In this document: one piece after another, positions 21,535-32,600 of the stretch
Layout: each line of letters starts with the position of its first letter
How positions within the stretch are numbered: position 1 is the first letter of the stretch
Origin: Nitzschia sp. DOCU1
Lineage: Eukaryota; Bacillariophyta; Bacillariophyceae; Bacillariales; Bacillariaceae
Direction of reading: 5' to 3'
DNA length: 64,000 nt
Assembly: GCA_951394045.1 (NCBI GenBank)
Contig: OX595986.1
Location: 4,307,534-4,371,533, forward strand
Notes under the pieces: generated by a model
The model's database searches: none
Told to the model about the DNA's origin: nothing
What the model saw: only the letters and a program-made list of their open reading frames with translations
Program-made: the position numbers and the translations under genes

Positions 21535-22201
21535 GGTGCATTTTGTTTTCGCATTTTATTTCCTTGTGCCCCCTTGCGACTCGGCGTTCCTTTCCTCAAT
21601 TACTGCTACCCATCGCAACCATCCATTTCGGTCTCCGCCATCTGCCGACTTGTCGGACACCGCCCTTGAGACTTCACCAAATCGTAATGATGATAAATCT
21701 GTCTTTTACTTTGAGCGAGAAGAGGTTACTGATATGACGACATCTGTTTGGGCTGGGGCTGGATCTCCTCGTCCCGGACTGGCGCCAGAGGAAATCCCCG
21801 GCTTGCTGATGGATGCGTTGCGCATGAATGACCTCCCCACCAAGGATGCTGGATTGCGGTCTGTATGGGAGTTTGCCGGTGACACGACAAGACATATTTT
21901 TCAACATAATCTGACGGATTTCATCGAGTCGGCCCATCAGACAGCGGATACCATGGCCACGTCATTTTACGGGGTGGCCATGAAGGGGAAAGAATGGAGC
22001 ATGGAAACTTCCATAAATCGGGTGGGAGGTGCCGATGGATGGATTGCGACCCAGGTAATGAAGACGATTAGTTGGGATGGAAGAGTGCGACGCTGGCAAT
22101 GGGAGCTAAGAAAGCATAGACGGCCTCCCAATCTAGGTGCCTGGTACGTCGAGAGCATTGGCTCGTCTGACCGCAAAGGAAACTTTGAAGCCGACGATTA
22201 G
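21533..22201 (+). CDS. Signal-peptide protein, probably plastid-targeted, DUF4864-like
   Basis: A single exon codes for 222 residues. The N-terminus MVHFVFAFYFLVPPCDSAF is a short hydrophobic signal that ends in SAF, which fits a bipartite plastid signal. After a polar linker, the domain from about residue 88 contains LMDALRMNDLPTKDAGLRS, VWEFAGDTTRHIF and DFIESAHQTA. This order (short helix with Asn-Asp, then a 'W-F-A' strand and a helix ending before a Tyr/Phe strand) resembles DUF4864 proteins, a cystatin/NTF2-like fold found in algae and plants, but the match is weak. Function is unknown. Confidence 0.6.
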   Translation: MVHFVFAFYFLVPPCDSAFLSSITATHRNHPFRSPPSADLSDTALETSPNRNDDKSVFYFEREEVTDMTTSVWAGAGSPRPGLAPEEIPGLLMDALRMNDLPTKDAGLRSVWEFAGDTTRHIFQHNLTDFIESAHQTADTMATSFYGVAMKGKEWSMETSINRVGGADGWIATQVMKTISWDGRVRRWQWELRKHRRPPNLGAWYVESIGSSDRKGNFEADD

Positions 22202-22243
22202 CAGATGTCTACTAGCTATTTAGTGCCAGTTTTGTAGCAACTT

Positions 22244-23161
22244 TCATTCCCGATAGAAACTGTCGTAGTAACCATTTCGAGTAAAGCCACCGTCCACTGA
22301 AATGACCTGGCCCGTAATGTACTGAGCACTAGGAAGGCACAGAAAGGCAACCAACCCAGCCACTTCATGCGGTTCACCCACTCGACCCATGGGCGTTCGC
22401 TCAATGACTGTCTTGGCGTACTCTTTGTTCTTTAGAACCTGCTGTGCTAGTTCGGTGTTGATGTACCAAGGGGTGACGCAATTGACACGGATCCCATCGG
22501 GCCCCCACTCGCAAGCCCAATTTCCCGTAACTTGATTCATGGCAGCTTTCGTCGATGCGTACGGAGTACCAGACTTGATGCAAGTCACTCCTGCAACGGA
22601 ACCAATGTTGACGACCGAACTGAAACTTTCCCCTGGGTTGCGTTTCAGTAGAGGATGACACGCTATCGTTAGCCCAAACATGGAATGAAAATTGGTGCTC
22701 CAAACTTTCTCCAAATCTTCTTGCGTGTACTCGATGGACTTTTTGCGAATGCTGGTACCAACATTGTTCACAAGAATGTCCAATCGTTGGACGTCTCCAA
22801 GCCAGTCATGGATCTTGCTCATTAAGAATTCGCGTCCCTCGGCAGTTGCAACATCGGCGGGAACGCCTGTTACGCGGTATCCTTGTTTGGTCCACTCTTC
22901 GACACATTTTTGGAGGTCCTCCTCATTTCGACTGCAGGTCAACACTTTGGTGCCTTTCATTGCTAGCTCCTCGACAATCGCCTTGCCGATTCCTTTGGTC
23001 CCTCCCGTGACGACGGCTGTCGTACCAGGTGGGAATTCCCACAGCGACGGTGACGACGACGACTCTGCCGTAACTCTCGTCAAAACCAACAGCAGCCACG
23101 TCACTGAAGCAAGACTTTGCCTGATATTCAGCATGGTTGTTTGTTTCAATCTTTTCGTCAT
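22244..23161 (-). CDS. Short-chain dehydrogenase/reductase (tropinone reductase-like) with signal peptide
   Basis: Start ATGs at 23161 and 23134 both place a hydrophobic signal ([17 protein letters not shown]) before the domain; 23161 gives 305 residues. The cofactor loop is [13 protein letters not shown] with Arg in CSRNEED, which favours NADPH. NNVGTS, the catalytic Ser in VVNIGSVAG and YASTKAA (YxxxK) are present, and [11 protein letters not shown] ends the fold. The order and the motif [16 protein letters not shown] are typical of plant tropinone reductase-like SDRs, which reduce small ketones; beta-ketoacyl carrier-protein reductases are the other close group. Entry to the secretory route or plastid is expected. 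The substrate is unknown. Confidence 0.85.
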   Translation of the reverse strand: MTKRLKQTTMLNIRQSLASVTWLLLVLTRVTAESSSSPSLWEFPPGTTAVVTGGTKGIGKAIVEELAMKGTKVLTCSRNEEDLQKCVEEWTKQGYRVTGVPADVATAEGREFLMSKIHDWLGDVQRLDILVNNVGTSIRKKSIEYTQEDLEKVWSTNFHSMFGLTIACHPLLKRNPGESFSSVVNIGSVAGVTCIKSGTPYASTKAAMNQVTGNWACEWGPDGIRVNCVTPWYINTELAQQVLKNKEYAKTVIERTPMGRVGEPHEVAGLVAFLCLPSAQYITGQVISVDGGFTRNGYYDSFYRE

Positions 23162-23632
23162 GATCTTAAGTTTGGGCCAAGAGTAATAGGTAGAGACCAA
23201 GAGTGTTGGCAAGTGTAGCACTGCCAACATCATTATCGGGCTCGATGACGCCTCACAAGATCGTGCAATCGCACACGTGCGTGCCGATCGAGTCAGTGTC
23301 CTCAATCGAATGAATCAATCAATCAATCTCTTAAACCAAAAACGGCTGGTGGACAGACTTGGTCATATGAGTCAGAGAATGAAATGAAACGCGTGCGTCG
23401 CGCGAATGAACAAGAAGTTCGAGCCAAAAATTTTGTGCTTGTTCCTTGCGCGAGGAGAGCCGGCCATGGTCCCGATATTTGAACCCGGGAAAAAACCGTC
23501 GGCACCACCACATTCACCATGACCACGGGACGGTTGTGGACAATCAGACTTTCGTCAATCTGTTTCCCTATTGCTTGAATTATTGATTAAAGTTTCGGAT
23601 TTGCAAATTGTGTTTTGTGGTGGAATCCTATC
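23162..23632. promoter_or_regulatory. Divergent intergenic region, SDR gene and EXO1
   Basis: Both neighbours are transcribed outward. A short run of ATCAATCAATCAATC lies at about 23313-23327. No gene or clear element is seen. Confidence 0.45.
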
Positions 23633-26175
23633 ATGGGAATCCAAGGCCTCCACAAAGGCCTGGCCTTTGCCACGAAGAAGACGACTCTTCGAGACTTTCG
23701 AGGTCAAACACTGGCGGTTGATTCCTCTTCATGGCTCCATAGAAGTGTTTATAGTGTCTCTGAAAGATATGTGGAGGGTATGGAGTGTGGTCGTATCGAT
23801 CAACAGGTGATCCGAGCCTCTGCTCGATACGTTATTTCGCGCTGTGAAGAACTCCTAGGGCCCTTTCAGATTGCAAAAGTCGTCCTGGTGATGGACGGAA
23901 AGAGATGCCCTCTCAAGGCTGAAACAAACGGGGAACGTGAAAGTCGACGACAAGCCAATTTGAAAGAAGCACGCGACTTCAAGTGCCGGGGTTGGAATGA
24001 CAAAGCGGAAGAAAAATACAAAATGTGCATCAAAATCAAAGATGAACTTACGTATGCCGTCATGAAAGAAGTTTCTCAAGCTTTTCGGGGTAACAATCGA
24101 GTTGAGTTAGTATGGTCCCCCTACGAGGCCGACGCTCAGCTGGCAAAGCTGTGCGTGGACGGATATGCAGATGCTGTTATTACGGAGGTGAGTTTCTGTC
24201 GTTTCTCATCAAGGGCGGTTGATTCTTGGCTGTAATCTCACATGATTCCCATCAAATCGTGTTAGGATTCGGATGTCCTTGTTTACTCGGCAGCTGCACG
24301 TTGTATATTCTCTGTGATCTTCAAACTGAATCGACGCAGTGGGAGCTGTGATGTCGTTTCGATGGAATGGTTGTTAGCCCACCAACAGACAACTGCTGTG
24401 ACGGGGAAGAAGGCTCCCAGTGCACTGGAAACGCTCTTATTGAACCTTGCCAATCGGGAAGCCCGACGCCCGGGTTTTGGGGCTAGATTATTCGTTCAGG
24501 GCTGTGTTTTGGCTGGATGTGATTATGCACCGAACAAATTGACCAATATTGGCTTGGTGAACGCGTTCAAGCTCGTCCGCGACAATGCGTCTCGCAATGA
24601 TTCGGTCCGCTTCCGCAAAATTCTGGAGTCCATCCCTGGAAAGAGCCGCACGCGCATCGATATCGAAGAATATGAGCTTAATCTGGCAAAGAGCGAAACT
24701 GTATTCTACTACCACATTGTCAAACATCAGGACAAAAGTACTAGGCCACTTTGCGAGCCTCGGCCGAACATCACTTTCCTTTGATGCAACGATTTGGTGA
24801 AGATTGGTCTTCTTTCCTTGGGGAAACCAAAGATCACATCGAAGCTGGCCCACCAGTCAATGTGATTTTGTTCAACCCATGCAAACCCAAAGCGCGAGTC
24901 CCTGCTATCTTTGCTTTCGCTGCCAAGAAGTCGACTTCCGTACATAACCCGTACATAAAAGCGAAGCCTACGGTTGGTAGCAAACGACCACGAGAAGAAG
25001 ATCGGCCTCCTCTGGGCAAGATGGATCCAAACGAAGGCAGAGCGACGCAACGAAGTGATTTCGAGAAAATTAGTTTTGCCAAGTTCGCCAGAACAGAGGG
25101 TTCCGACAGCCCGAAGTATGTTCGAGGAAGCAACATTTCTTCAGCGCAAGCAGCTTCTGATCCACGGTATGTGAAGCGTCATTTTTCTTCTCAGGACGAT
25201 CGAACCAGGCGGGTGTCAGGTGGAACGCGCCGCTTTGAACGACATTCAACTTCGGCGGTACAAGATGTGGCTGGAAATTTCTTTGGCCGACACAAACCGA
25301 TTGGTGCGACAGTAGGATTCGACTACGCGGGTACCAACGAACACAACGTCGAAGAAATTTTGCTGCCAGCAAACGAGCAAGGGGATGGTTCATCAACGGC
25401 CGATCCTTCACTGTCCGGCGACTCGTTGAGTGAGCCACAGAGCTTGGTCGACAATCCGACCGAGGGTGTGAAGTCGGGACCCCCAATTGTCTTCGATCTA
25501 ACAGAATCCAACTCGGACCCTCTTGAGACGAGTATCGACGAGAGTGACGACAACGACTCCTCCCTCAACAACTGCAGGCCGGCCCGAGTGTCTCTCGACA
25601 ACTCCATTAGCGTGCCTTCTGTGGCTTCGTTGGGTCTGGGTTGTACTTTGGAAGATGCCGCGGTTGTTCCGACCCGTAGTAAGTACTTTTCAGGCAGGGA
25701 TGGCAGTGAACCCCCACGTCGCGTCTCCCATGGCCCAGGGCAGGCTCAAAGAAAGTCAACGAGGACCCCTCAGGCGAAACGCCCCGCTAATGAGGCTGAT
25801 GAATTCATTGAGTCTCCAGATGATACAAAGCAGTTTTCATCGCACCTGGGTGTTCAGCGAGCTGGAACAAGGAACTCATTGCACCAGTGGTCCTCGCAGC
25901 CAATGGGGTATGCTAAGAAAATTTCTGGACGGGCACAGTCCGGCCCACTGATTGATGGGTTTCGCAAGCAGCAACTGATGGCACCAACGGGTCAAGCCGG
26001 GACACGTCACGTCGGCCATCTTCGAAACCGTGTGCCTTCTGCCAGTCAAGGCGCTCGCCAAAGTAATATTTTCTCCCACTTCACCGTAGTGAAGAAGACA
26101 CCACCACCTGCTTTTAACCAGCTGAAGTACAACACCAATCAGACGGACGAAGACTTTCTGTGGAATACTCCATAG
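23633..26175 (+). CDS. EXO1: Exonuclease 1 (XPG/RAD2 family), with an apparent frame break
   Basis: Exon 1 is 23633-24187 (MGIQGLHKGLAFATKK). A 78-bp GTGAGT...TTAG intron follows; exon 2 starts at 24266 with DSDVLVYS, completing the XPG-I motif YEADAQLAKL...AVITEDSD. The helix-hairpin region reads GCVLAGCDYAPNKLTNIGL. EXO1 resects 5' ends in mismatch repair and recombination. The frame ends with TGA at 24782-24784, while a second frame open from 24745 runs 474 codons to 26175 and holds the usual low-complexity tail with basic KRPREED and a C-terminal QSNIFSHF, a PCNA-binding PIP-type box. The two frames overlap and differ by a two-base step. Either a tiny or unusual intron, a real frameshift or a sequence error explains this. 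The nuclease domain is intact. Confidence 0.85.
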
Positions 26176-26341
26176 AAGTCCATACGCGCTAGTATGAAAT
26201 AGTCTTGCTATTGCTTGCTTATTACGTGTTCAAAATTTCATTTAGTATAATTTATGGCAACGCTACATCATTGGAACGGAGGCGGCTTTCTATATCGCTA
26301 ACGGCTTGTACGGGAACCTATTTGAACATGCCCAATTCTTA

Positions 26342-27813
26342 TTAAAATAACGACCGACGTCGATTGATTCTTCGTCGACTGATACGCTGACTTCCATCTT
26401 CGTTCTCTGTCAAGTCGCTTCTTGTCTGCAGCGTCTCCAAGAATTCATGAGCTTCCTCTCCCGACATAATAATGCGGTCCACCACTGTATTGAAGGAAGA
26501 ACAATTTCGACACTGCACGCCCAAAAAGTGCCAAGCACGGGCATCGTCCGATTTCTCGCAATCATTGCAGGTAATATTCACCACACGGGCTAATTCTGGT
26601 GGGACCTGTTGTAATGCCACACCCGCCGCCATGGCGTTCCACGTGGGCATCATTCGATCCTTCGTTTCTGCAGTCTTTTTACAAACCGGACAACGCGAGT
26701 CATGAGCTGCCAGCTGCCGGAAGCATTCCCAGTGAATTGCATGACCACAGGGCATTTCGTGAGATGCACTGCGCGAGCTGAAGAGAAACTCTTGACAGAC
26801 TGGGCAATTGGACTTGTACTTTCCACTTTTGCAGTTATGGTTGGAGTACAAACTCTTGTCGATACACATTCCGCAATCATGGCAGTGCTGGAAATTTTCG
26901 GCGCCGCCAACCCTACAAAACCCACAGTCCGTACAATGGTATGGCTTTTCGTCATTCGCCATCCACAAATTACAGATGCTGCAATGATATTCTCCAAACT
27001 GAACTCCACAGGAGACGCAATTGTTCCTGGCGTTCCAGAGAAGGGATATTTCGAGTGAGAGGGTGAATGCATAGTCGAGAAGATTCAGCTGGTTACTTAC
27101 GTTTTGGAGCTCTGCTTGGTATAACATTCACGGCAGATCACTTCCTTGACAGCAAATCGATCGATATTGTGGTGTGTGTCCTCTGGCGTCTGGGGCCCGC
27201 CCATCATGCTCTGGTTCATCGGCATCGAAGAACTCCTAGCATAGCGACCCATAGCCTGCTTATGAATCAGCAAAGGGGGGAGAATTGGACTGTCATCGTG
27301 GCAGATGCGGCACCCAAAGGCAGCCCCACAGCAAGGGGAAATGAAAGTGCACTTTCTATCATAATGAGTGCAGGGAGGTCGAGTCTGCTCAGCCCGTTTG
27401 GTGGCCTCATTCGATACCGGTTCGGCGACTTCAGTAGAATCGAATCCCATACCACCAAGTCGGTTATTATTACTTTGTTGGATCCCGCCGCCATACGCAT
27501 CCGAGTCTCCGTAGCCATATGGGTCGTCGTCCGCGCTTGCGGTGGACCCCACCGACGACGCAGTGCCTATACTACTTCGTCGCCCATCCATCAAATTCTG
27601 AATAGACTTACGCCGCTCCTGAATCGGCATGCTCTCATCCGCCAAAATGGCCTTGATGCTTGCTCGACGGTGTCTCTCTTCTTCGTGGGACATGGAACGA
27701 CGACGATAGACTCCGTTGCTGCGGGGGTGTGCCTGTTCATCTCGCAAATTCACAGTCTCTTCACCCATGTCCACTTCCATGGCACCGCCATCGACGTCCA
27801 TATTGTCCCCCAT
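26342..27813 (-). CDS. PIRH2/RCHY1-like ubiquitin ligase (CHY zinc finger, CTCHY, RING-H2)
   Basis: Exons 27101-27813 and 26342-27026 are joined across a 74-bp GTAAGT...CCAG intron that splits a Thr codon; the product has 465 residues. Residues 1-145 are a Ser-rich and charged leader. The CHY finger is CTHYDRKC...PCCGAAFGCRICH, with an insert of about 30 residues before VICRECYTKQ, then CVSCGVQFGEYHCSICNLW. The CTCHY segment is YHCTDCGFCRVGG...HCHDCGMCID. The RING is CPVCQEFLFSS...MPCGHAIHWECF...CPVC, and a zinc ribbon CNDC...CRNC ends the fold. Relatives are RING E3 ligases: animal PIRH2 acts on p53, plant homologues on stress and iron responses. The target here is unknown. Confidence 0.9.
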
Positions 27814-28368
27814 GGTATCTAATATCTAATCTCGCCTTTTCTTTGGAACAACCAGCAAAGTATATTTCACACTGCGTCTAGTACTAAAGCAATTTATAAC
27901 AAGATGCTACTGCTGCAAGGCGTCGAAAGGAATGGATGATGGGAAGGCAACACGAAGTCCAACGGGAACCTTTCCCTGACATGGTCTCCTTCTACGTACG
28001 CAGACAAGTGCACCGCCGGTCACTCGGGAGACATTTCTTTTGGTCCTGCGCGAAGCTTCTCGATTCCACTCGTTGCGAGGTTCTCTCTCCACCTTCTTCG
28101 CGTCGCCGGATTAAATCATACCATATGCTATATGTATGCTAAGTACATTGGTACATGAAAGGTTATTCCACGTGGAAACACGCTCCTAATATTTTTCTAA
28201 AGATATCGCGCATCATCATCGGACTATCGAATTCTCGTTCCGACTCATGGCACACTCGTCGATGTTGTTGACCAACATACCCCAGCGAGCCAGCTTTCAA
28301 AGTCGTAAAAGAGATCTCATTGTTGTCATCTCACCGACCAATAAAGGACGATTTTTGCTTTAGTCATA
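27814..28368. promoter_or_regulatory. Divergent intergenic region, RCHY1-like and DUF3598-like genes
   Basis: Flanking genes diverge from this 0.55-kb stretch. It holds no convincing gene. No motif can be assigned. Confidence 0.4.
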
Positions 28369-29622
28369 ATGAAGACGCTGGTCTTTGCTCTGAGCCTCGT
28401 GGCCACAAGGGGCTTCCTCGTGCCGAGGACGACGACAAGCCAGAGAGCGTCGCCGCGGTCGACTCGTGCTGGATCCGCCCTTGGCGTCATCGGAGGCGTG
28501 GAAGAACAAGTCGATGATGCCGCGGTCCAATGGGAACTCTTCAATAAGCACCATGCCAAGGGCTCGTGGAAAGGAGTCTGGACAACGTATGATTATATCG
28601 GTGATGTCATTGATGAAACAGTCGCCAGCGTTGACCTCAATGTCAAGGACGACAGAACCAGTATTGAACAAACGCATACCATTGTGGTCGGGGCAAAAGC
28701 GTCGGACTGTGAAACATGTTTTGATTCCACCGAGACAAAGGTTCTTCCAGTGGCAACCTACACACCCGAAAACTTGCGGAATAGTCGGTTTGCTGCAGTC
28801 TCAGTGGTGAATGGCCCGACAATTCTTCGCTCGGGTGCCATGGCGACCGAACTTGTTTTGAAGCATGGGGATGGTCGCGTCCGAGTCATTTTTCAACATG
28901 CCCCCGTGTGGGAGCAAGGTGTAGAGCCGGGATCGTGTCCACCTCAGGCCCTGAAGTTGTTTCGATGCATGATTTCTAGAGAAGCTTTGCGATCTACGGC
29001 GCCGACGCCGCAAACCGAAGCCAAGAATCCTCCCACCGAGGGGAATCCTGTCTTTTCCCGGCCAGTGCCTCCGTTCAACTGGCACAAGAAGTGGAGTGGT
29101 ACGAGCTGGACGTGGGGTCCTCAAACTGGAAATCGGGGATGGGAAATTCTGGAAATGGAAGAGACGGATGCCTGGCACGGTATCACGCCTGTGGAGCAAT
29201 GGAATCTTCGCCTCGGCCCGATTCACGTGCAGTGCCCCAGACTCGTCACGAATGTCAATGTAGGAGTTTGTCGCTTGGCTTGGCTGCCCACTGATGAAAA
29301 TCTCTTGCGAGTAGAAGCTGGTGTTCAGGCACTTCAGCCAATGATTGTGGAAGATGACATGATGGTGGGCTTTGAGCCGCCCACGCTGACAAGTCTTCGA
29401 TGTGACATGATGAAGAAAGTTGGCGAATTGGAAAATGTGCCAAAGCCCTCTCGTGATTGGATCACCGAGGATGAAACCAAGGAGGGTGCCCCCAAGGAAA
29501 CTTCGGAATCATCGAAAAGTCCACAGGCGGCCAAGGAGGAGGGCAGCTCTGCGTCGAAAATGCCAAAATCAAGCGGCTCATCTGGTGGATTGGATTCTAT
29601 CCGGGACGCCTTATCGCTATAG
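28369..29622 (+). CDS. Plastid-targeted DUF3598-like protein
   Basis: A single exon codes for 417 residues. MKTLVFALSLVATRGFLVPR is a signal peptide followed by GF-LVP, a plastid-type cleavage motif, then a Ser/Arg/Thr-rich transit region. The domain begins near residue 53 with WELFNKHHAKGSWKGVWTTY, followed by DYIGDVIDETVASVDL; Trp-x6-His-x4-W-G-x-W-x-Y is the pattern of DUF3598, a lipocalin-like family of cyanobacteria and plastids. ILRSGAMATELVLKHGDGRVR is the matching strand region. The last 60 residues are low complexity (Glu, Lys, Ser). A thylakoid or stromal role is likely from family distribution; no reaction is known. Confidence 0.65.
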   Translation: MKTLVFALSLVATRGFLVPRTTTSQRASPRSTRAGSALGVIGGVEEQVDDAAVQWELFNKHHAKGSWKGVWTTYDYIGDVIDETVASVDLNVKDDRTSIEQTHTIVVGAKASDCETCFDSTETKVLPVATYTPENLRNSRFAAVSVVNGPTILRSGAMATELVLKHGDGRVRVIFQHAPVWEQGVEPGSCPPQALKLFRCMISREALRSTAPTPQTEAKNPPTEGNPVFSRPVPPFNWHKKWSGTSWTWGPQTGNRGWEILEMEETDAWHGITPVEQWNLRLGPIHVQCPRLVTNVNVGVCRLAWLPTDENLLRVEAGVQALQPMIVEDDMMVGFEPPTLTSLRCDMMKKVGELENVPKPSRDWITEDETKEGAPKETSESSKSPQAAKEEGSSASKMPKSSGSSGGLDSIRDALSL

Positions 29623-29688
29623 ACTACTACTGAAAGTTCTAAACAAAAAATAGTCTGACTTATCCTTCCATAAACGGCTGGTTTATAT

Positions 29689-32600
29689 CTAAAAGACGGC
29701 TTCGTCGGAGACAGTGCGCCGGGGAGGAGCGCGCCGGCGGTCTTCCTCCCGGGAGTGCTTTCGCGCCGCTTTTTTCTTTTCAGCAACTTCTTTTGCTTCG
29801 ATCTCAATGTGAATCTGAGTTTGGGTAGGGTAGAACATATTCCCAAACACTTTCCCAGCAACATCGAAGGCAATGGCACCAAAGGGCAAGAAAAGAATCG
29901 CGAGCCAATTGATCGTTCTCGTCGAAAATACGTGAGAAACAACCCCGACCAAATTGAAGTATTCTCCGGGGCCTCCGCGTTGGCCAATATTCTGAAACGA
30001 AGTATACGTGGTTGAGTCACCTGTCAACGCAATGCACTTCCGGGGGAAAGGCGAGCATAGACTACTTACTTCATAAATCCAAAGAAACATAAAATAGAAA
30101 ATGAGCGACCCGTATGTCACGCCGTACCAGGTATAAGGTAAACGACTCCAGAAGCCTTCCTTGACGCCCTTGCGGCAAGTAAATGCTGGAAAACGCCCAT
30201 GAACAAGGGATTTCGACTCATAGAGAACCTGAACCAGAAAGAAGCGAAGGTGAGTGTCGTTCAATGCATTGTCGGCAACGGCAGGGTTCGGAGGCAGGAG
30301 CCAAGCGCTCACCTTATAGGCCAGCAAAATGATCAAGCAACTAAACGTCACTGTTCCAACACTCTGAAGATCCCCGCCTTCTCCGTCACCGACAACATCC
30401 TGGTTTACATGCATTAAACCCAGAAAGGCCGAGGTCATCCCACCAGCCCCCGAGAGTTGGGGAATACTTCCGTAATAGAGGCAGAAAATGTGGCCTAGGG
30501 TGAGGATCACCCACCGAATGAAAACGCGGAATGTGATGAGCTCGTTCTCGCGAGTAGGCTGAAACACTTCCGGATTCCGGCGAATATAATCCTTGTCAAG
30601 GCATCGATCAAAGAGGCCCAAAATTGAAATTGGAACCCCCGCCACAAAGTTGAGGACGGCGATGACCCATTCATCGAATAGCGGCGTTCCACTGTACAAT
30701 GTTTCTCCGTTGAAGACAACTAAGCATCCAGCCATGACTGCGTTCTTGTAGAAGGAGAAGAGAACGACAGTAGCTAAACGGAAGAAGTCCCAGCGCCCGT
30801 GGATCAGGACTAATGTCTCGAGGAAGCGGAACTGCGCAATGGCAAAATCAGACGCATTCACTGCCTGCTTCCCTTCTTTTCCCGAAATACCAACTCCCAC
30901 GTGGGCTTCCTGGATCATTCCAACATCATTCGCGCCATCGCCGATGGCGAGGGTAACGGGCTCTGGTACGACATGATGGCGTACCAACTTCACAAGTAGT
31001 GCTTTCTGCCTCGGGCTGACACGGCACGCAATCACCGCATCGCATTTGCTGGCAATAGCAAATATCAGTTCCTCCAGATCTGGGTCTCCAAGAAGGTGTT
31101 TGAGAGCAGCACCTTCAATTACAAGGGCCCGTGGACCCTCGCCGCTTGACAGTGGGGCTACGGCGTGGTGAGTTTGGGGAGACGACAAAGCTTCCATTCG
31201 CTTATCTTTCTTCAAATGTTTCACCAACTTGCCCTTGCGTACCGACCGGTCAACAGCAAACAATCGCTCGAGGATCGTGCGCCTCTTTTTGTCGAAATCG
31301 CTGGTCGCGTCACCAGCGGTCGGGAGAAAACTATTGAGTGATAGCGTATCCTCGTCAATGAGAGGACGCTCCACGCCTTCGTTCTCCTGCGCAGTCAATT
31401 TAGCAAGGGCGACATTCCGTACCTCCGTGGACGCTAGCCTTCCCTCACTTTTCCGCTTTTGCAGCAGCTGCCTTGCAGACTGTGCCCGACCAAAAACTCT
31501 TGGAACGTCATCAGAAGACAGTGAAATTTCTCCCGACGCATCTGATCTCGGCGAAAATTCGGTGTTGCCATTCCGACCATGCTGCTGGCCTTCGGGCGAC
31601 TTTAGAAATTCCTGAATAATCTTCTCGGCTCGGTTTCTAACGTTGCGCCGTCGAACGACGTCTTTTAGCACGTCCTTTTCAGCTTCAGACTCAGCCTTGA
31701 TCGCTGCAACCCGGGCTTGAAGGACTTCTGGATCAACGCCAATCAGTCTTCCCAACATAAGCCGGATATTCAGCAAGATCGACCTCATAAGGCGGGAAAT
31801 ATAACGCCAAAATTTGCCGAGAGCAAAAGAAGCGTTCGCCCATGTCCACCCATCATCTGATAGGTCCACCGCCGCCCGTTGGTATATTGGCAGCTTGCCT
31901 TGCTTCACAAGACGCATGAATTCCATCGCACACTGCGCACGAACATAATCGACTCCATTATCTGCGACCTCTGTCAAGTGCATTTTCGATGTGAGAACAT
32001 GAGTGGAATAGCCAATTTCAATGGCCGTCTCCCGCTTATCTCCAGTCAAAACCCAGAGCTTGATGCCAGCCTTTTCCAACGTTGCGATGGTGCGCGGCAC
32101 ACCAACTTGAAGCTTGTCTTCGATCGCAGTTGCCCCAACAATGTGAATTTCCCTTTCGATTGCATATGCTGCTTCCTTCAGCAACTGTTCTCTATTCTTG
32201 ATTGACGTTGCAGCAGATTTGTACTGCGCAAGCCACTGTTCGCACTGAGGTTCCGTTAAAAATCGAATACCAAGGACCAACGTGCGGAGTCCTTCCGACG
32301 CAAATTCACCGAGATGTGATTGAATGCCGAGCATTTGGGCTATCTCCCATTCTTCTTCGACTCCGTTCAACTCGTAATTTTCCGCAAGCGACCCAAGCCG
32401 TTGCGATTGCGATTCATTTAGATTGGAGGGTACCAAATTCTCAGCTCCGGTGCAAACCTCTGGGTCAAGCATTGCAGAATCGGCTCCTTTGCACAGTAGC
32501 AACGGAAGACTACCAAGCTCTGGCGGTGACCTCAAGAGAATTGACATTCGTTTTCGCTCAGAGTCAAATTTGTTCACTGCCAGAATGCTCCAAGTCTCCA

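Noticed and set aside
4869..26175. A DNA repair gene cluster (RFC3, RAD50, EXO1)
   Set aside because: The three genes are spread over 21 kb among unrelated genes with mixed strands; chance nearness is the simpler view.
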